A DNA stretch of 64,000 bases, taken from assembly GCF_014649755.1 (NCBI RefSeq), contig NZ_BMTQ01000009.1:1-64000 (forward strand), given 5' to 3'. The translations under genes and the position numbers were made by a program. The notes under the pieces are model-generated. The model was not told the DNA's origin. It did not search any database and worked only from the letters and a program-made list of their open reading frames with translations. Shown here one piece after another: positions 7,317 to 15,396 of this stretch. This stretch comes from Streptomyces litmocidini (lineage in GTDB: Bacteria > Actinomycetota > Actinomycetes > Streptomycetales > Streptomycetaceae). Positions within the stretch are counted from its first letter, which is position 1. Each line of letters opens with the position of its first letter.

Positions 7317-8000
7317 TCACGCGCCGTCGCGGCGCGGCAGCACGTCCAACAGTTCGAGGAGGTACAGGAACGCCTCCGCCATCGGTGAGCCCGTCGTCTC
7401 CTCGCGCACCCGCCCCCAGTCGATCCGTTCGCGCAGCCCCCGTGCCACCGGCAGCAGCGGGCCGAAGTCGCAGTGGTGCTCGGAGAGCGCGAGGAGACGG
7501 CAGGCCATGAGGTCGGTCGGAGCCAGCACCGGCATGTGCACCGAGTCCACCGGCAGCGTCTGGGCACGGTCGAGGAGCTCCGCCGTGACCGGCCGCCCGG
7601 CGAGCGAGAAGATCAGGTCGATCTGCTCGCCGCCCGCGCGGGCCTTGACGAGCCAGTCCTCGGGCGGGTCGACGATCCGCACGCCGCGCTCCCGCAGGGC
7701 CTCCGTCACGACCTCGGCGTCCTCGCGCAGGATCGCGAAGTCCGTGTCGTGCTGGAGCCGGACCGGGATGCCGTGCGCGTACGCGGCGACACTGCCGACC
7801 AGGGCGAACGGACGGCCGGCCGCCTTCAGCACGGCCCCGACCTCCTTCGTCGTCTCCAGGATCGCCTGCGTGTGGTCGGGCGGCAGGGCGGGGGAGGGCG
7901 CGCGGGACGCGTCCGCGGGCGCGCCGTGCGGCGAGCCGTTCCCGGAGGACGCCGTTCCACCCGCCTCCGGGCGCACGGGCGGGCCTTCCATGAGATGCAT
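7317..8000 (-). CDS. Nucleotidyltransferase-fold protein
   Basis: 227 residues. The central motif ALVGSVAAYAHGIP followed by LQHDTDFAIL (about residues 90-115) has the G-S and D-x-D pattern of the minimal nucleotidyltransferase fold used by AbiEii-type and other uncharacterised NTases. The N-terminal 45 residues are low-complexity. ATG 8000 has a GGAG upstream; the open frame upstream overlaps the divergent gene's leader. The nucleotide and target are unknown. No antitoxin-like partner is adjacent, so a toxin-antitoxin role is not supported. Confidence 0.7.
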   Translation of the reverse strand: MHLMEGPPVRPEAGGTASSGNGSPHGAPADASRAPSPALPPDHTQAILETTKEVGAVLKAAGRPFALVGSVAAYAHGIPVRLQHDTDFAILREDAEVVTEALRERGVRIVDPPEDWLVKARAGGEQIDLIFSLAGRPVTAELLDRAQTLPVDSVHMPVLAPTDLMACRLLALSEHHCDFGPLLPVARGLRERIDWGRVREETTGSPMAEAFLYLLELLDVLPRRDGA

Positions 8001-8140
8001 GGCCAGCTCCTCTTCTCCCAGCTGATCGCGACGGCCCTCGCGGAGGGGATCAGCGTCTACCCAACCCGGGGAACCCCATCCGCGCATGGCCGCCCACCGG
8101 ACCGGGCAGGCGCCTCGCACCCCCCGACGAGAGGACACCG

Positions 8141-9286
8141 ATGACATCCGCCCGTCGTGCCCGGCACGCCCCCCACCCCGCCCCCGTCCTCCGCCCCCGG
8201 CGCGCGGGTCTCGCTCCGGGGACCTTCACGAAGGGCCCGGCGGTCATCCACGAACGCCGGCGGACACGGCCGCCGATGGCCGGCCGGACCGTCGTCGTCA
8301 CCGGCGCGAGCGCCGGCGTCGGCCGCGCCGTCGCCCGCGCCTTCGGCGCACAGGGCGCGAGCGTCGCACTGCTCGCCCGTGGCCGCCGCGGTCTGGAGGC
8401 CGCGGCCGCCGAGGTGGAGGAGGCCGGCGGGCACGCCCTCGTGGTGCCGGTGGACATGGCCCTGCCCAGCCGGGTGGAGGAGGCCGCCGACCGCGTCGAG
8501 AAGGTCCTCGGGCCCATCGACGTCTGGGTGAACTCCGCCTTCACCTCGGTCTTCGCCCGCTTCCCCGACATCACCCCCGACGAGTACGCGCGGGTCACCT
8601 CCGTGACCTACCTCGGCTTCGTCAACGGCACGCGCGCCGCCCTCCGGCGCATGCGCCCTCGCGACTCCGGCGCCGTCGTCCAGGTCGGCTCCGCGCTCGG
8701 CGAGGCCTCCGTACCCCTCCAGTCGGCCTACTGCGGCGCCAAACACGCGATCAACGGCTTCACCGCCGCCGTCCGGATGGAGCTCCGGCACGAGCGCAGC
8801 GGCGTGGCCGTCACCGTCGTCCAGCTGCCCGCGGTCAACACCCCGCAGTTCTCCTGGGTCCTGTCCCGCCTGCCGCGCCGCCCGCGCCCCGTGGCGCCGG
8901 TCTACCAGCCGGAGGTGGCGGCCCGTGCCGTGGTGTACGCGGCCCGGCACCCGCGCCGCGCGGAGTACCGGGTGGGGGCCTCGACGGCCGGGACCGTCCT
9001 CGCCCACCGGTTCGCCCCCGCCCTCCTGGACCGCTACCTCGCCCGTACCGGGTACGACGCCCAGCAGACCGACGAGCGCGCGCGGCCGGCCGCCCCGCAC
9101 AACCTGTGGGAGCCCCTCGACGGCCCCGACGGCCGGGACTACGGCGCCGACGGATCCTTCGGCGGGGAGGCCGCCGGCCGCTCGCCGTACACGGTGGCGG
9201 CACGGCACCCCCTCCTGCTGTCGGCGGCCGCCGGAGCGGCGGTGGTCACGGCCCGTGCGCTGCGCACCCGGGTCGTACGGACCTGA
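8141..9286 (+). CDS. Short-chain dehydrogenase/reductase with C-terminal extension
   Basis: 381 residues. The Rossmann motif TGASAGVGRAVARAF is at about 52-66, and the active-site YCGAKHA (YxxxK) at about 201-207 with its serine in the VGSALGEAS strand. After the catalytic domain there is an extra ~100 residues ending in a hydrophobic segment (HPLLLSAAAGAAVVTARALR) that could anchor to the membrane. This long form is common in streptomycetes beside stress genes; the substrate is unknown. ATG 8141 has GAGAGGAC upstream, and an internal ATG at 8276 would remove the basic leader. Confidence 0.88.
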   Translation: MTSARRARHAPHPAPVLRPRRAGLAPGTFTKGPAVIHERRRTRPPMAGRTVVVTGASAGVGRAVARAFGAQGASVALLARGRRGLEAAAAEVEEAGGHALVVPVDMALPSRVEEAADRVEKVLGPIDVWVNSAFTSVFARFPDITPDEYARVTSVTYLGFVNGTRAALRRMRPRDSGAVVQVGSALGEASVPLQSAYCGAKHAINGFTAAVRMELRHERSGVAVTVVQLPAVNTPQFSWVLSRLPRRPRPVAPVYQPEVAARAVVYAARHPRRAEYRVGASTAGTVLAHRFAPALLDRYLARTGYDAQQTDERARPAAPHNLWEPLDGPDGRDYGADGSFGGEAAGRSPYTVAARHPLLLSAAAGAAVVTARALRTRVVRT

Positions 9287-9385
9287 GGGCGACGGGCCCA
9301 CCGGGCCGGGGCGGCCGTGGCCGCGGCACGCGTCCCAGGTCCGCACGACCGTCGAGGAGCGGGTCCCCGACGGTCGCGCGGATCC

Positions 9386-10411
9386 TCACGCCCCGTTCCC
9401 GGACGGCCGCGGCAGGGGCGCGCGCAGGGCGCTCTCGCCCCGCGACCAGGCGTCCACCACCCGGCCGCCGAGCCGGTCCTCCAGGAGGGAGGTCGCGGCG
9501 ATGCCGAAGGCGACGTCGTCGGCGAGGTCCGGCTCGTCCTCGAGGAGGCCGCCGACGACCTCGTGGCGGACGACCTGCTCGTGGACGGCGTCGGCCTCCA
9601 CGTGCTCCTCGTAGTACCGCTCCGCGGCCGGCCCGGCCCCGGTCCTGTGCAGCGCCGCGGCGATGCGGGCGGCGGCGGGCGACGACGTCGTCTCCACCAC
9701 GGCGAAGTGCCCCACGAGCGCCCCGCGCAGCCTCCGGTGCAGACCGAACATCGTCATCAGGTTCGAGGCCGCGAGGAGCTCGGCGCCGGCCACGTCCACA
9801 TGGCGTCCGTACGAGGGGTCGAGGCCCAGATCGGCCATGAGCTCCGCGTAGAGCCGGGAGTGCATCCGCTCGGGCCGCCCGCAGCCGTACTCGTCGTACT
9901 CGACGGCCACCATCGCCGCCTTGGCGCGGCCGCGCAGCCGGGGGATCACCCACAGGTGCGGATCGGCCTCCCGCAGCTGGTGCACGGAGCGCAGCGCGAC
10001 GTACTCGCGCAGGTGCCACGGCTCGCCCGAGGAGGCCAGGAAGTGGGAGACGCCCGTGCCGTCGACCGGTTCCACGAGGAGGGCGGCCAGCGCCTCGTCG
10101 ACGCCCGCGCGCTCGCGGCAGTCGTGGCGCAGCGCGCTCTCGAAGCGGTGCTCCATGAGGGCCCGGACCCTGAGCAGGCCGGGATCCCATTCCAGGGTGT
10201 CGGGGACGCCCGCGAAGCCCTGGTAGTGGAGCTCGTAGCAGAGGTGGAGGGCGAGCTGGAGGTCCTCCCCGTACGGGGAGGAACGCGCGATGTCCGCCGC
10301 CAGGGGCAGCCGGCCGCCCTCCAGCAGCCGGCTCCGGACCATGCGGGAGAGCTCGCCGCGGGCCTCGGGGACCTCGGGCCGCGCCGTGACGGTCGTCGGG
10401 AGCAGGGTCAT
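9386..10411 (-). CDS. Iron-containing redox enzyme family protein (haem-oxygenase-like fold)
   Basis: 341 residues, mostly alpha-helical, matching the haem-oxygenase-like di-iron family (iron-containing redox enzyme, PF14518 type). Conserved metal-ligand-like Glu and His residues occur in ALHLCYELHYQGFAG (about 54-68) and in the AAERYYEEHVEADAVHEQVV helix. Related enzymes catalyse N-oxygenation, desaturation or C-C cleavage. The start overlaps the stop of the upstream CDGSH gene by four bases (ATGA), so translation is coupled and the Fe-S protein is a natural electron donor. It is the last gene of a four-gene minus-strand cluster. Confidence 0.85.
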   Translation of the reverse strand: MTLLPTTVTARPEVPEARGELSRMVRSRLLEGGRLPLAADIARSSPYGEDLQLALHLCYELHYQGFAGVPDTLEWDPGLLRVRALMEHRFESALRHDCRERAGVDEALAALLVEPVDGTGVSHFLASSGEPWHLREYVALRSVHQLREADPHLWVIPRLRGRAKAAMVAVEYDEYGCGRPERMHSRLYAELMADLGLDPSYGRHVDVAGAELLAASNLMTMFGLHRRLRGALVGHFAVVETTSSPAAARIAAALHRTGAGPAAERYYEEHVEADAVHEQVVRHEVVGGLLEDEPDLADDVAFGIAATSLLEDRLGGRVVDAWSRGESALRAPLPRPSGNGA

Positions 10412-10755
10412 GACGCCTCCGCCTCCCCGTCCGCGTCCCGCGCCGGACGCGGGGCGCCCCGGGCCGCCTTCGGCGCGCCGGTGCGGCTGCGGAGGCGCGG
10501 GCGGTGGCTGGTGTCGCAGAACGGTGCCCGCAGGCTCCGTCGGCAGGTGCACAAGGCCATGACGGGCCGGTCGCAGCGGATCACCGAACCGTCCGGCATG
10601 ACGATCTCCGCGGGTCCCTCCACGAGCAGCGGACCCTCGGGGAGCGGACGGAACCGGGGCGGGGACGTCCGGGGCCGGGCGCCGCCCGGGTCGTCCGGAC
10701 CGCCGTCCTCCGGGACCCTCACCCTCGGGGCGCCCTCGTTCGGGGAAGCAGACAT
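10408..10755 (-). CDS. CDGSH-type iron-sulfur protein
   Basis: 115 residues. The cluster-binding motif is seen as C-T-C-RR-S-LRA-P-F-C-D-T-S-H (about residues 72-87), i.e. C-x-C-x2-S-x3-P-x-C-D-x-S-H with Thr replacing the usual Gly. Such proteins hold a [2Fe-2S] cluster through three Cys and one His. The N-terminal half is proline-rich and probably flexible. It overlaps the di-iron enzyme gene by four bases, suggesting an electron-transfer pair. The ATG at 10755 is used; a slightly longer start at 10767 is possible. Confidence 0.88.
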   Translation of the reverse strand: MSASPNEGAPRVRVPEDGGPDDPGGARPRTSPPRFRPLPEGPLLVEGPAEIVMPDGSVIRCDRPVMALCTCRRSLRAPFCDTSHRPRLRSRTGAPKAARGAPRPARDADGEAEAS

Positions 10756-10843
10756 CACACACACCACCCATCAGCTCGGATTGCGTCGGTACCGCGCGAC
10801 TGCCCGGCTCCACGGCTTCGAATCACGACCGGCACGCCTCGCG

Positions 10844-11551
10844 TCACGACCGGGACGCCCGGATCACGACGAGCTGCTCCGTACGCGTCCCCGGCGCCAC
10901 CAGGCCCCGGGCGGCGAACCAGTCTGCGCGGGCCGACATCACCGGCCCGAACGGCTCGGTGCGCCGCTCGACGACACGGGCCCGCAGCCCGGCCCGCCCG
11001 AGCGCGTCGAGCGTGGGGGCGACCCCGGAGAGCGAGGACTGGACGAGCAGCAGCACCCCGGAGGGCGTCAGGAGACGGGGCACCCGCGCGCAGATCCGGT
11101 CGAGGAGCAGCCGGCCGTCGGACCCGGCGTCCCAGCTCCGGCGGGCGCCGCGCGCGGGCGGCCGGGGATCCTCGCTCGGCACGTACGGCGGGTTCACGGT
11201 GACGAGGTCGAAGCGTTCCCGTCCCACCGGCCCGTCCAGGTCGCCGCGCAACGCCCGGATCCGGCAGCCGTGCAGCAGCGCGTTGAGCCGGGAGGAGGCG
11301 ACCGCGGCGCGCGAGACGTCGACGGCGGTGGCCCGCGCGCCCCGCAGGGCGGCGGCGACCGCGACGATGCCCGTGCCCGTGCATAGGTCGAGCGAGCGGA
11401 CGCCGGGCCGCAGTTCCTCGCGCCGCACCTGCTCCACCAGGAGCCCGGTGTCCGCCTGGGGCGCGTACACCCCGGGGAGCCGGCACACCCGGAGGCCGGC
11501 TGGCTGCTCCTCCGCGGGGACGGGGCGGCGTACGGAGACGGGAAAAACCAT
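10844..11551 (-). CDS. HemK/PrmC-type N5-glutamine methyltransferase
   Basis: 235-residue SAM-dependent methyltransferase. Motif I is SLDLCTGTGIVAVAAALRGA (about 53-72), and the substrate-binding NPPYVPS motif at about 121-127 is typical of glutamine or asparagine amide methylation. It lacks the N-terminal helical domain of PrmC, so it resembles the shorter HemK2-like proteins, and its target is not necessarily a release factor. It begins four bases after the upstream ligase gene ends, so the two are co-transcribed. An 88-base gap separates it from the CDGSH gene. Confidence 0.88.
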   Translation of the reverse strand: MVFPVSVRRPVPAEEQPAGLRVCRLPGVYAPQADTGLLVEQVRREELRPGVRSLDLCTGTGIVAVAAALRGARATAVDVSRAAVASSRLNALLHGCRIRALRGDLDGPVGRERFDLVTVNPPYVPSEDPRPPARGARRSWDAGSDGRLLLDRICARVPRLLTPSGVLLLVQSSLSGVAPTLDALGRAGLRARVVERRTEPFGPVMSARADWFAARGLVAPGTRTEQLVVIRASRS

Positions 11552-11555
11552 GAAA

Positions 11556-12674
11556 TCAGCTCCTCATCGTGGCGTCGGCCAGCGCGTCGACCACCGCGCT
11601 GAACCGGCCGTGTCGTCGAAAGACATCGCGCTGACGGGCGGCGCCGCCGCCGTCCACGCGGATCCGCTCCCACTGCTCGCACACCCAGTCGGTGTCACCG
11701 GCGGCGTCGAGGCCCGGCCGGGCGAGGGTGATCAGGGCGTCGAGGAGTCTCGCGGCGGGCCGCTCCCCGCCACCGACCGGGTCGAGACCGGCGCCCGCGA
11801 TGCCCTGGGAGGCGGCGAGCCGGTGGGCCCTGAGCAGGACCGGGCCGGGGACCACGGGCGCGGGGACGCCGGCGTCGACGCGGGGCAGCAGGGTGGCGGC
11901 GAGCCCGCGGACCAGGATCGCGAGCAGCACGACCGTGTCGAGTTCCGCGTTGGCGTCGGCGACCCGGATCTCCAGGGTCGGCACGTGCTCCGAGGGCCGG
12001 GCGTGCCAGTACACCATGCGGTTGTCGAGGAGCGTGCCCTCCCTGACCAGCCGGGCGACGTGGGCGAGGTACTGGGGCTCGTCGAGGACCGGGGTCGGGC
12101 CGACGGTCGGCCACCTCGCGTGCTCGACGGCGCGCCAGCTCTGGTAGCCGGTGTCGTGCCGGGCGGCGTAGGGCGAGTTCCCCGCCAGTGCCTGGAGCAC
12201 GGGCAGCCACGGCCGCATGTGCTGGGCGAGGGCGAGGGCGCGCTCGCGGTCCAGCGTCCCGATGTGGACGTGGCAGCCGCAGACGAGCCCGTCGTCGCGC
12301 GCGACGCCGTCCGCGCGGGTGACCAGCGAGGCGAAGCGGCGGGCCATCAGCCGGTACCGCTCGGTGTCGGTCACCGTCAGCGGTTCCTCGGGCGGCAGCA
12401 CGGGCGTGCCGCAGGCGACCGTCATGCAGTGCACCTCGCGCGCGGCCGCGCCCACCGTCGCGCGCAGCCGGGAGAGCTCGTCGCGCAGGTCCCGCCGGCT
12501 CGCCGTGGCCCGTGTGCAGATCTCGACCTGCGCGTTGAAGAACTCGGTCTGCACCTGCTCGCCGAGGACTCGGCTCGCCCGCCGGATGACCTCCGGCGCC
12601 CGGTTGACCGGGGCCCGGGTCGTCCGGTCGACCAAGACGAATTCCTCCTCGACACCCATCGTCAGGATCTTCAT
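11556..12674 (-). CDS. Carboxylate-amine ligase, YbdK/GCS2 family
   Basis: 372 residues, the full length of the YbdK family (glutamate-cysteine-ligase-like ATP-dependent ligases, often called GCS2). The start MKILTMGVEEEFVLVD holds the metal-binding Glu cluster, and DGLVCGCHVHIG (about 124-135) is the second hallmark. The family joins a carboxylate to an amine. Actinomycetes use mycothiol rather than glutathione, so the true product here is open. GAGGAGGAG before ATG 12674 fixes the start. It heads the cluster of methyltransferase, CDGSH and iron redox genes. Confidence 0.9.
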   Translation of the reverse strand: MKILTMGVEEEFVLVDRTTRAPVNRAPEVIRRASRVLGEQVQTEFFNAQVEICTRATASRRDLRDELSRLRATVGAAAREVHCMTVACGTPVLPPEEPLTVTDTERYRLMARRFASLVTRADGVARDDGLVCGCHVHIGTLDRERALALAQHMRPWLPVLQALAGNSPYAARHDTGYQSWRAVEHARWPTVGPTPVLDEPQYLAHVARLVREGTLLDNRMVYWHARPSEHVPTLEIRVADANAELDTVVLLAILVRGLAATLLPRVDAGVPAPVVPGPVLLRAHRLAASQGIAGAGLDPVGGGERPAARLLDALITLARPGLDAAGDTDWVCEQWERIRVDGGGAARQRDVFRRHGRFSAVVDALADATMRS

Positions 12675-12775
12675 CTCGGGCTCCTCCTCGCCTCGGCGCG
12701 CGACTACCCGCCTCCGGGCCCGCCATGCCGCCGCCCGCCCCCCGCGGCCGTCCTGGCGGGAAGCCCACACGTCAC

Positions 12776-12841
12776 GCGTGGCCGCCCGTCCGTGCGTGGC
12801 TGCCCGTCGCGCGTGGCCGCCCGTCCGTGCGTGGCCGCTGC
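12776..12841. repeat. 35-bp GC-rich direct repeat upstream of the ligase gene
   Basis: GCGTGGCCGCCCGTCCGTGC with five further bases recurs at 12776 and 12811, giving a period of 35 bases. The segment 12675-12974 otherwise contains only GC-rich low-complexity sequence; I see no gene in it. Confidence 0.75.
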
Positions 12842-12974
12842 GGCGCCGTCCCGTCTCCGTGCGCGGCCGTTCCGGCGCGGGACCGCGCGGAACCGTGCGC
12901 GCGGCCGTTGCGGCGCGGCGCCCGGCGGGCACCCGCCCGCGCGTCAGCAGTCACGCCCCGGCACCGACCGGGGC

Positions 12975-13154
12975 GTGCCGGGACCGCTGCCCGACGCCGG
13001 GGGCGGCACCCGGGTCCTCGCGACCGTGCACCCCTCGGCCGCGCTGCGCGCGCCGGACCGGCGGGAGACGTACGCGGGGCCGGCCGCCGACCTCCGCACC
13101 GTCGTGGACGCCCTCGGAGCGCATGACGCCCGCTCTGTGGAGCAGATTGGTTGA
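12975..13154 (+). pseudogene. Relic of the C-terminal end of a UdgX-type uracil-DNA glycosylase
   Basis: A reading frame ending at 13154 contains RVLATVHPSAALRAPDRR (about 13008-13061), followed by ETYAGPAADLRTVVDALG. This matches the C-terminal signature of UdgX/family-4-like uracil-DNA glycosylases (VATVHPSSVLRAP, then a short helix YxGLVADLR). The N-terminal Fe-S domain, the GExPG motif and the rest of the catalytic domain are not found upstream in any frame. Only about 60 residues remain, so this is a decayed gene fragment. Confidence 0.6.
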
Positions 13155-13227
13155 AATCGTGCTGATTCGGCCCCGCGGCAGCGGGCAGTCGCGGAGTGAG
13201 GGGTACGACCGGAAGGAGGCGGACCCC

Positions 13228-13413
13228 ATGCGAGGGAACGCCGAGGGCGGAAGGACGGCACGGGACCGAGGACTCGACGACGAGGAGTTCCGGTCGCTGA
13301 TGAGAGAGGCCCGCGCCGAGGCGCGGCGCCACTTCCTGGGCCGTCCGCCCCGGGCGGAGCCCGACTTCGCCCTCCGTACCCAGCACGCCGAGTTCGGGGC
13401 GGCCGCCCACTGA
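13228..13413 (+). CDS. Small charged hypothetical protein
   Basis: 61 residues, highly charged (LDDEEFRSLMREARAEARRH in the middle) and probably helical. ATG 13228 is strongly supported by GGAAGGAGG eight bases upstream. It lies 56 bases before the SRPBCC gene on the same strand and is likely in one transcript with it. No family recognised. Confidence 0.65.
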   Translation: MRGNAEGGRTARDRGLDDEEFRSLMREARAEARRHFLGRPPRAEPDFALRTQHAEFGAAAH

Positions 13414-13469
13414 GGGGCGGTCCCGGTGCCCGGCCCGCGATGCCGTGACGATGTGAAGGAGGCCGCAGC

Positions 13470-14318
13470 ATGAGCAAGGTCGAACAGACCATCGACGTGG
13501 ACGTCCCGCTGCGGGACGTGTACGACCAGTGGACGCAGTTCGAGGAGTTCCCCCGCTTCATGGAGGGCGTCGAGGAGGTCCGGCAGACCGACGCCCGGCA
13601 CTGTCACTGGCGGACCAAGATCGCCGGGGTCAGGCGGGAGTTCGACACCGAGATCGTCGACCAGCTCCCGGACCAGCGCATCGCCTGGCGTGCCACGGGA
13701 GGTGACGTCCGGCAGATGGGCGTCGTCAGCTTCCAGCCGCTGGACGAGGCGCACACCCGGGTGCGGCTCGCGATGGACGTGGAGCCCGAGGGCCTGGCGG
13801 AGAAGGCCGCCGACATGATGGGAGTGCTCGACCGCCGGGTCAAGGGCGACCTCAAGCGGTTCAAGGGCTTCATCGAGGAACACGGGGACGCGACCGGCGG
13901 CTGGCGCGGCCGGATCCGCCCCGGGGACGCCGGCACCACGCCGGGCGCGGGCACCGGATCCATGGGGACGGGGCGGTCCATGGGGACCGACCGGCCGATG
14001 GGGACCGACCCCACCACGGGGGCGGATCGGCCCATGGGCACCGACCCGTCCATGGGGGACCGGCCCATGGGTCCCGACCCGTCCATGGGAGACCGGTCCA
14101 TGGGCGCCGACCCGTCCATGGGGGACCGGTCCGGTGGGACCGACCCGTCCATGGGAGACCCGTCCACGGGGACCGACCCCTCCATGGAGTCCACCCACAA
14201 GGGGCCCGACGCGATGAAGGAGCCGCCCGGGCCGGTGGAGACGCCCGGACGGACGCGCCCCACCCGGGAGACGGAGTCCTGGCCGCTGCCGCCGGACGAC
14301 GAGCCGGGCATGCGCTGA
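13470..14318 (+). CDS. SRPBCC (polyketide cyclase/START-like) protein with a repetitive tail
   Basis: 282 residues. Residues 1-145 form a START/Bet v1-like SRPBCC domain (MSKVEQTIDVDVPLRDVYDQ, PRFMEGVEEV, W-R-A-x-GG region, DVEPEGLAEK). Homologues in Streptomyces are annotated as cyclase/dehydrase and may bind lipids. From about residue 165 to 240 there is a tandem repeat of short Gly-Met-Asp-Pro units (variants of DPSMGDR and MGTDRP), an unusual acidic, Met-rich, disordered extension. The tail then becomes proline-rich. AAGGAGG seven bases upstream fixes ATG 13470. The repeats suggest slippage-driven growth. Confidence 0.88.
   Translation: MSKVEQTIDVDVPLRDVYDQWTQFEEFPRFMEGVEEVRQTDARHCHWRTKIAGVRREFDTEIVDQLPDQRIAWRATGGDVRQMGVVSFQPLDEAHTRVRLAMDVEPEGLAEKAADMMGVLDRRVKGDLKRFKGFIEEHGDATGGWRGRIRPGDAGTTPGAGTGSMGTGRSMGTDRPMGTDPTTGADRPMGTDPSMGDRPMGPDPSMGDRSMGADPSMGDRSGGTDPSMGDPSTGTDPSMESTHKGPDAMKEPPGPVETPGRTRPTRETESWPLPPDDEPGMR
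13962..14190 (+). repeat. In-frame short tandem repeats encoding Met-Gly-Asp-Pro units
   Basis: Over ten imperfect units built on TCCATGGG plus GACCGG or GACCGACCC fill the 3' part of the SRPBCC gene. All keep the reading frame. Unit length alternates between 18 and 30 bases. NcoI-type CCATGG occurs in most units. Confidence 0.85.
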
Positions 14319-14347
14319 CGACCCCCCTCCCGCACCGCCACGGAGAA

Positions 14348-14369
14348 GGCCGGCTCCCCGGAGCCGGCC
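14348..14369. terminator. Terminator after the SRPBCC gene
   Basis: A perfect 10-bp inverted repeat (14348-14357 with 14360-14369) followed by a pyrimidine-rich CTTTCCCGTTTC tract lies 30 bases after the SRPBCC stop. Confidence 0.75.
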
Positions 14370-14421
14370 CTTTCCCGTTTCGCCCGGTTTCGGACCCCGT
14401 GGTCGCGGCAAGTCGCCCGAC

Positions 14422-15387
14422 ATGATGCGAATCGGGTACACGATGATGACCGAACAGGCAGGCCCCCGTGAGCTGGTCGGGCACGTGGTCGAGGCGGAAC
14501 GGGCCGGATTCGAGTTCTCCGTGATCTCGGACCACTCCTTCCCCTGGCTCCCCGAGCAGGGACACGCCCCGTACGCGTGGAGCGTGCTGGGCGCGGCGGC
14601 CCAGGCGACCTCCGACATCCCGCTCATGACCCTGGTGACCTGCCCGACCTTCCGCTACCACCCCGCGGTGATCGCGCAGAAGGCCGCCACCCTGCAACTC
14701 CTGTCCGAGGGCCGCTTCCGGCTGGGCCTCGGCTCGGGCGAGAACCTCAACGAGCACATCGTCGGCAGGGGCTGGCCGTCGGCGCGCGTGCGCCTCGAAA
14801 TGCTGGACGAGGCGGTGGAGATCATCCGCGCCCTGTTCGACGGGGAGTACGTGACCCGTCACGGCCGCCACTTCCAGGTCGACAACGCCAAGCTCTGGGA
14901 CGTCCCGCCCACGCCCCCGCCCCTCGGCATCGCCGTCTCCGGGCCGCGGTCCTGCGCGCTCGCCGGACGCCACGCCGACCTGGTGGTCGCCACGGAGCCG
15001 AAGCGCGAACTCCTCGACGCCTTCGACGCCGAGGGCGGTGCCGGAAAGCCCCGCCTCGGACAGCTGCCCCTCTGCTACGACCCCGACCGCGACGCGGCCA
15101 TCGCCCGCGCCCACGAGCAGTTCCGCTGGATGCTGGGAGGCTGGCGCCTCAACGCCGAACTCCCCCTGCCGACGGGCTTCGCACAGGCCTCCCAGCACAC
15201 CCGCCCGGAGGACGTGGCGAAGAGCATCCCCTGCGGGGACGACGTGGACGCCGTCGTGGAGGCGGCCCGCGCCTACGCCGAGGCGGGGTTCACCGACCTC
15301 GCCCTCGTCCAGATCGGCGGCGACCACCAACTGCCCTTCCTCCGCTGGGCGGAGTCGACGCTGCTGCCCGCCCTCCGCGACCTGTAG
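14422..15387 (+). CDS. F420-dependent luciferase-like oxidoreductase (TIGR03557 type)
   Basis: 321 residues with the TIM-barrel luciferase-like monooxygenase fold. The N-terminal MRIGYTMMTEQAGPRELV and the LLSEGRFRLGLGSGENLNEH motif (about 95-114) are characteristic of the F420-dependent G6PDH-like subfamily. These cytoplasmic enzymes transfer hydride to or from cofactor F420; the substrate cannot be told from the sequence. Start at ATG 14422 or 14425. The HAD phosphatase gene follows nine bases later, so the two form an operon that may continue through the small genes to 16994. Confidence 0.9.
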   Translation: MMRIGYTMMTEQAGPRELVGHVVEAERAGFEFSVISDHSFPWLPEQGHAPYAWSVLGAAAQATSDIPLMTLVTCPTFRYHPAVIAQKAATLQLLSEGRFRLGLGSGENLNEHIVGRGWPSARVRLEMLDEAVEIIRALFDGEYVTRHGRHFQVDNAKLWDVPPTPPPLGIAVSGPRSCALAGRHADLVVATEPKRELLDAFDAEGGAGKPRLGQLPLCYDPDRDAAIARAHEQFRWMLGGWRLNAELPLPTGFAQASQHTRPEDVAKSIPCGDDVDAVVEAARAYAEAGFTDLALVQIGGDHQLPFLRWAESTLLPALRDL

Positions 15388-15396
15388 GGAGCCCCC

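Noticed and set aside
7317-8000. The nucleotidyltransferase-fold gene as half of an abortive-infection toxin-antitoxin pair
   Set aside because: No adjacent AbiEi-like or other antitoxin gene; its neighbours are an SDR gene and a CBS gene.
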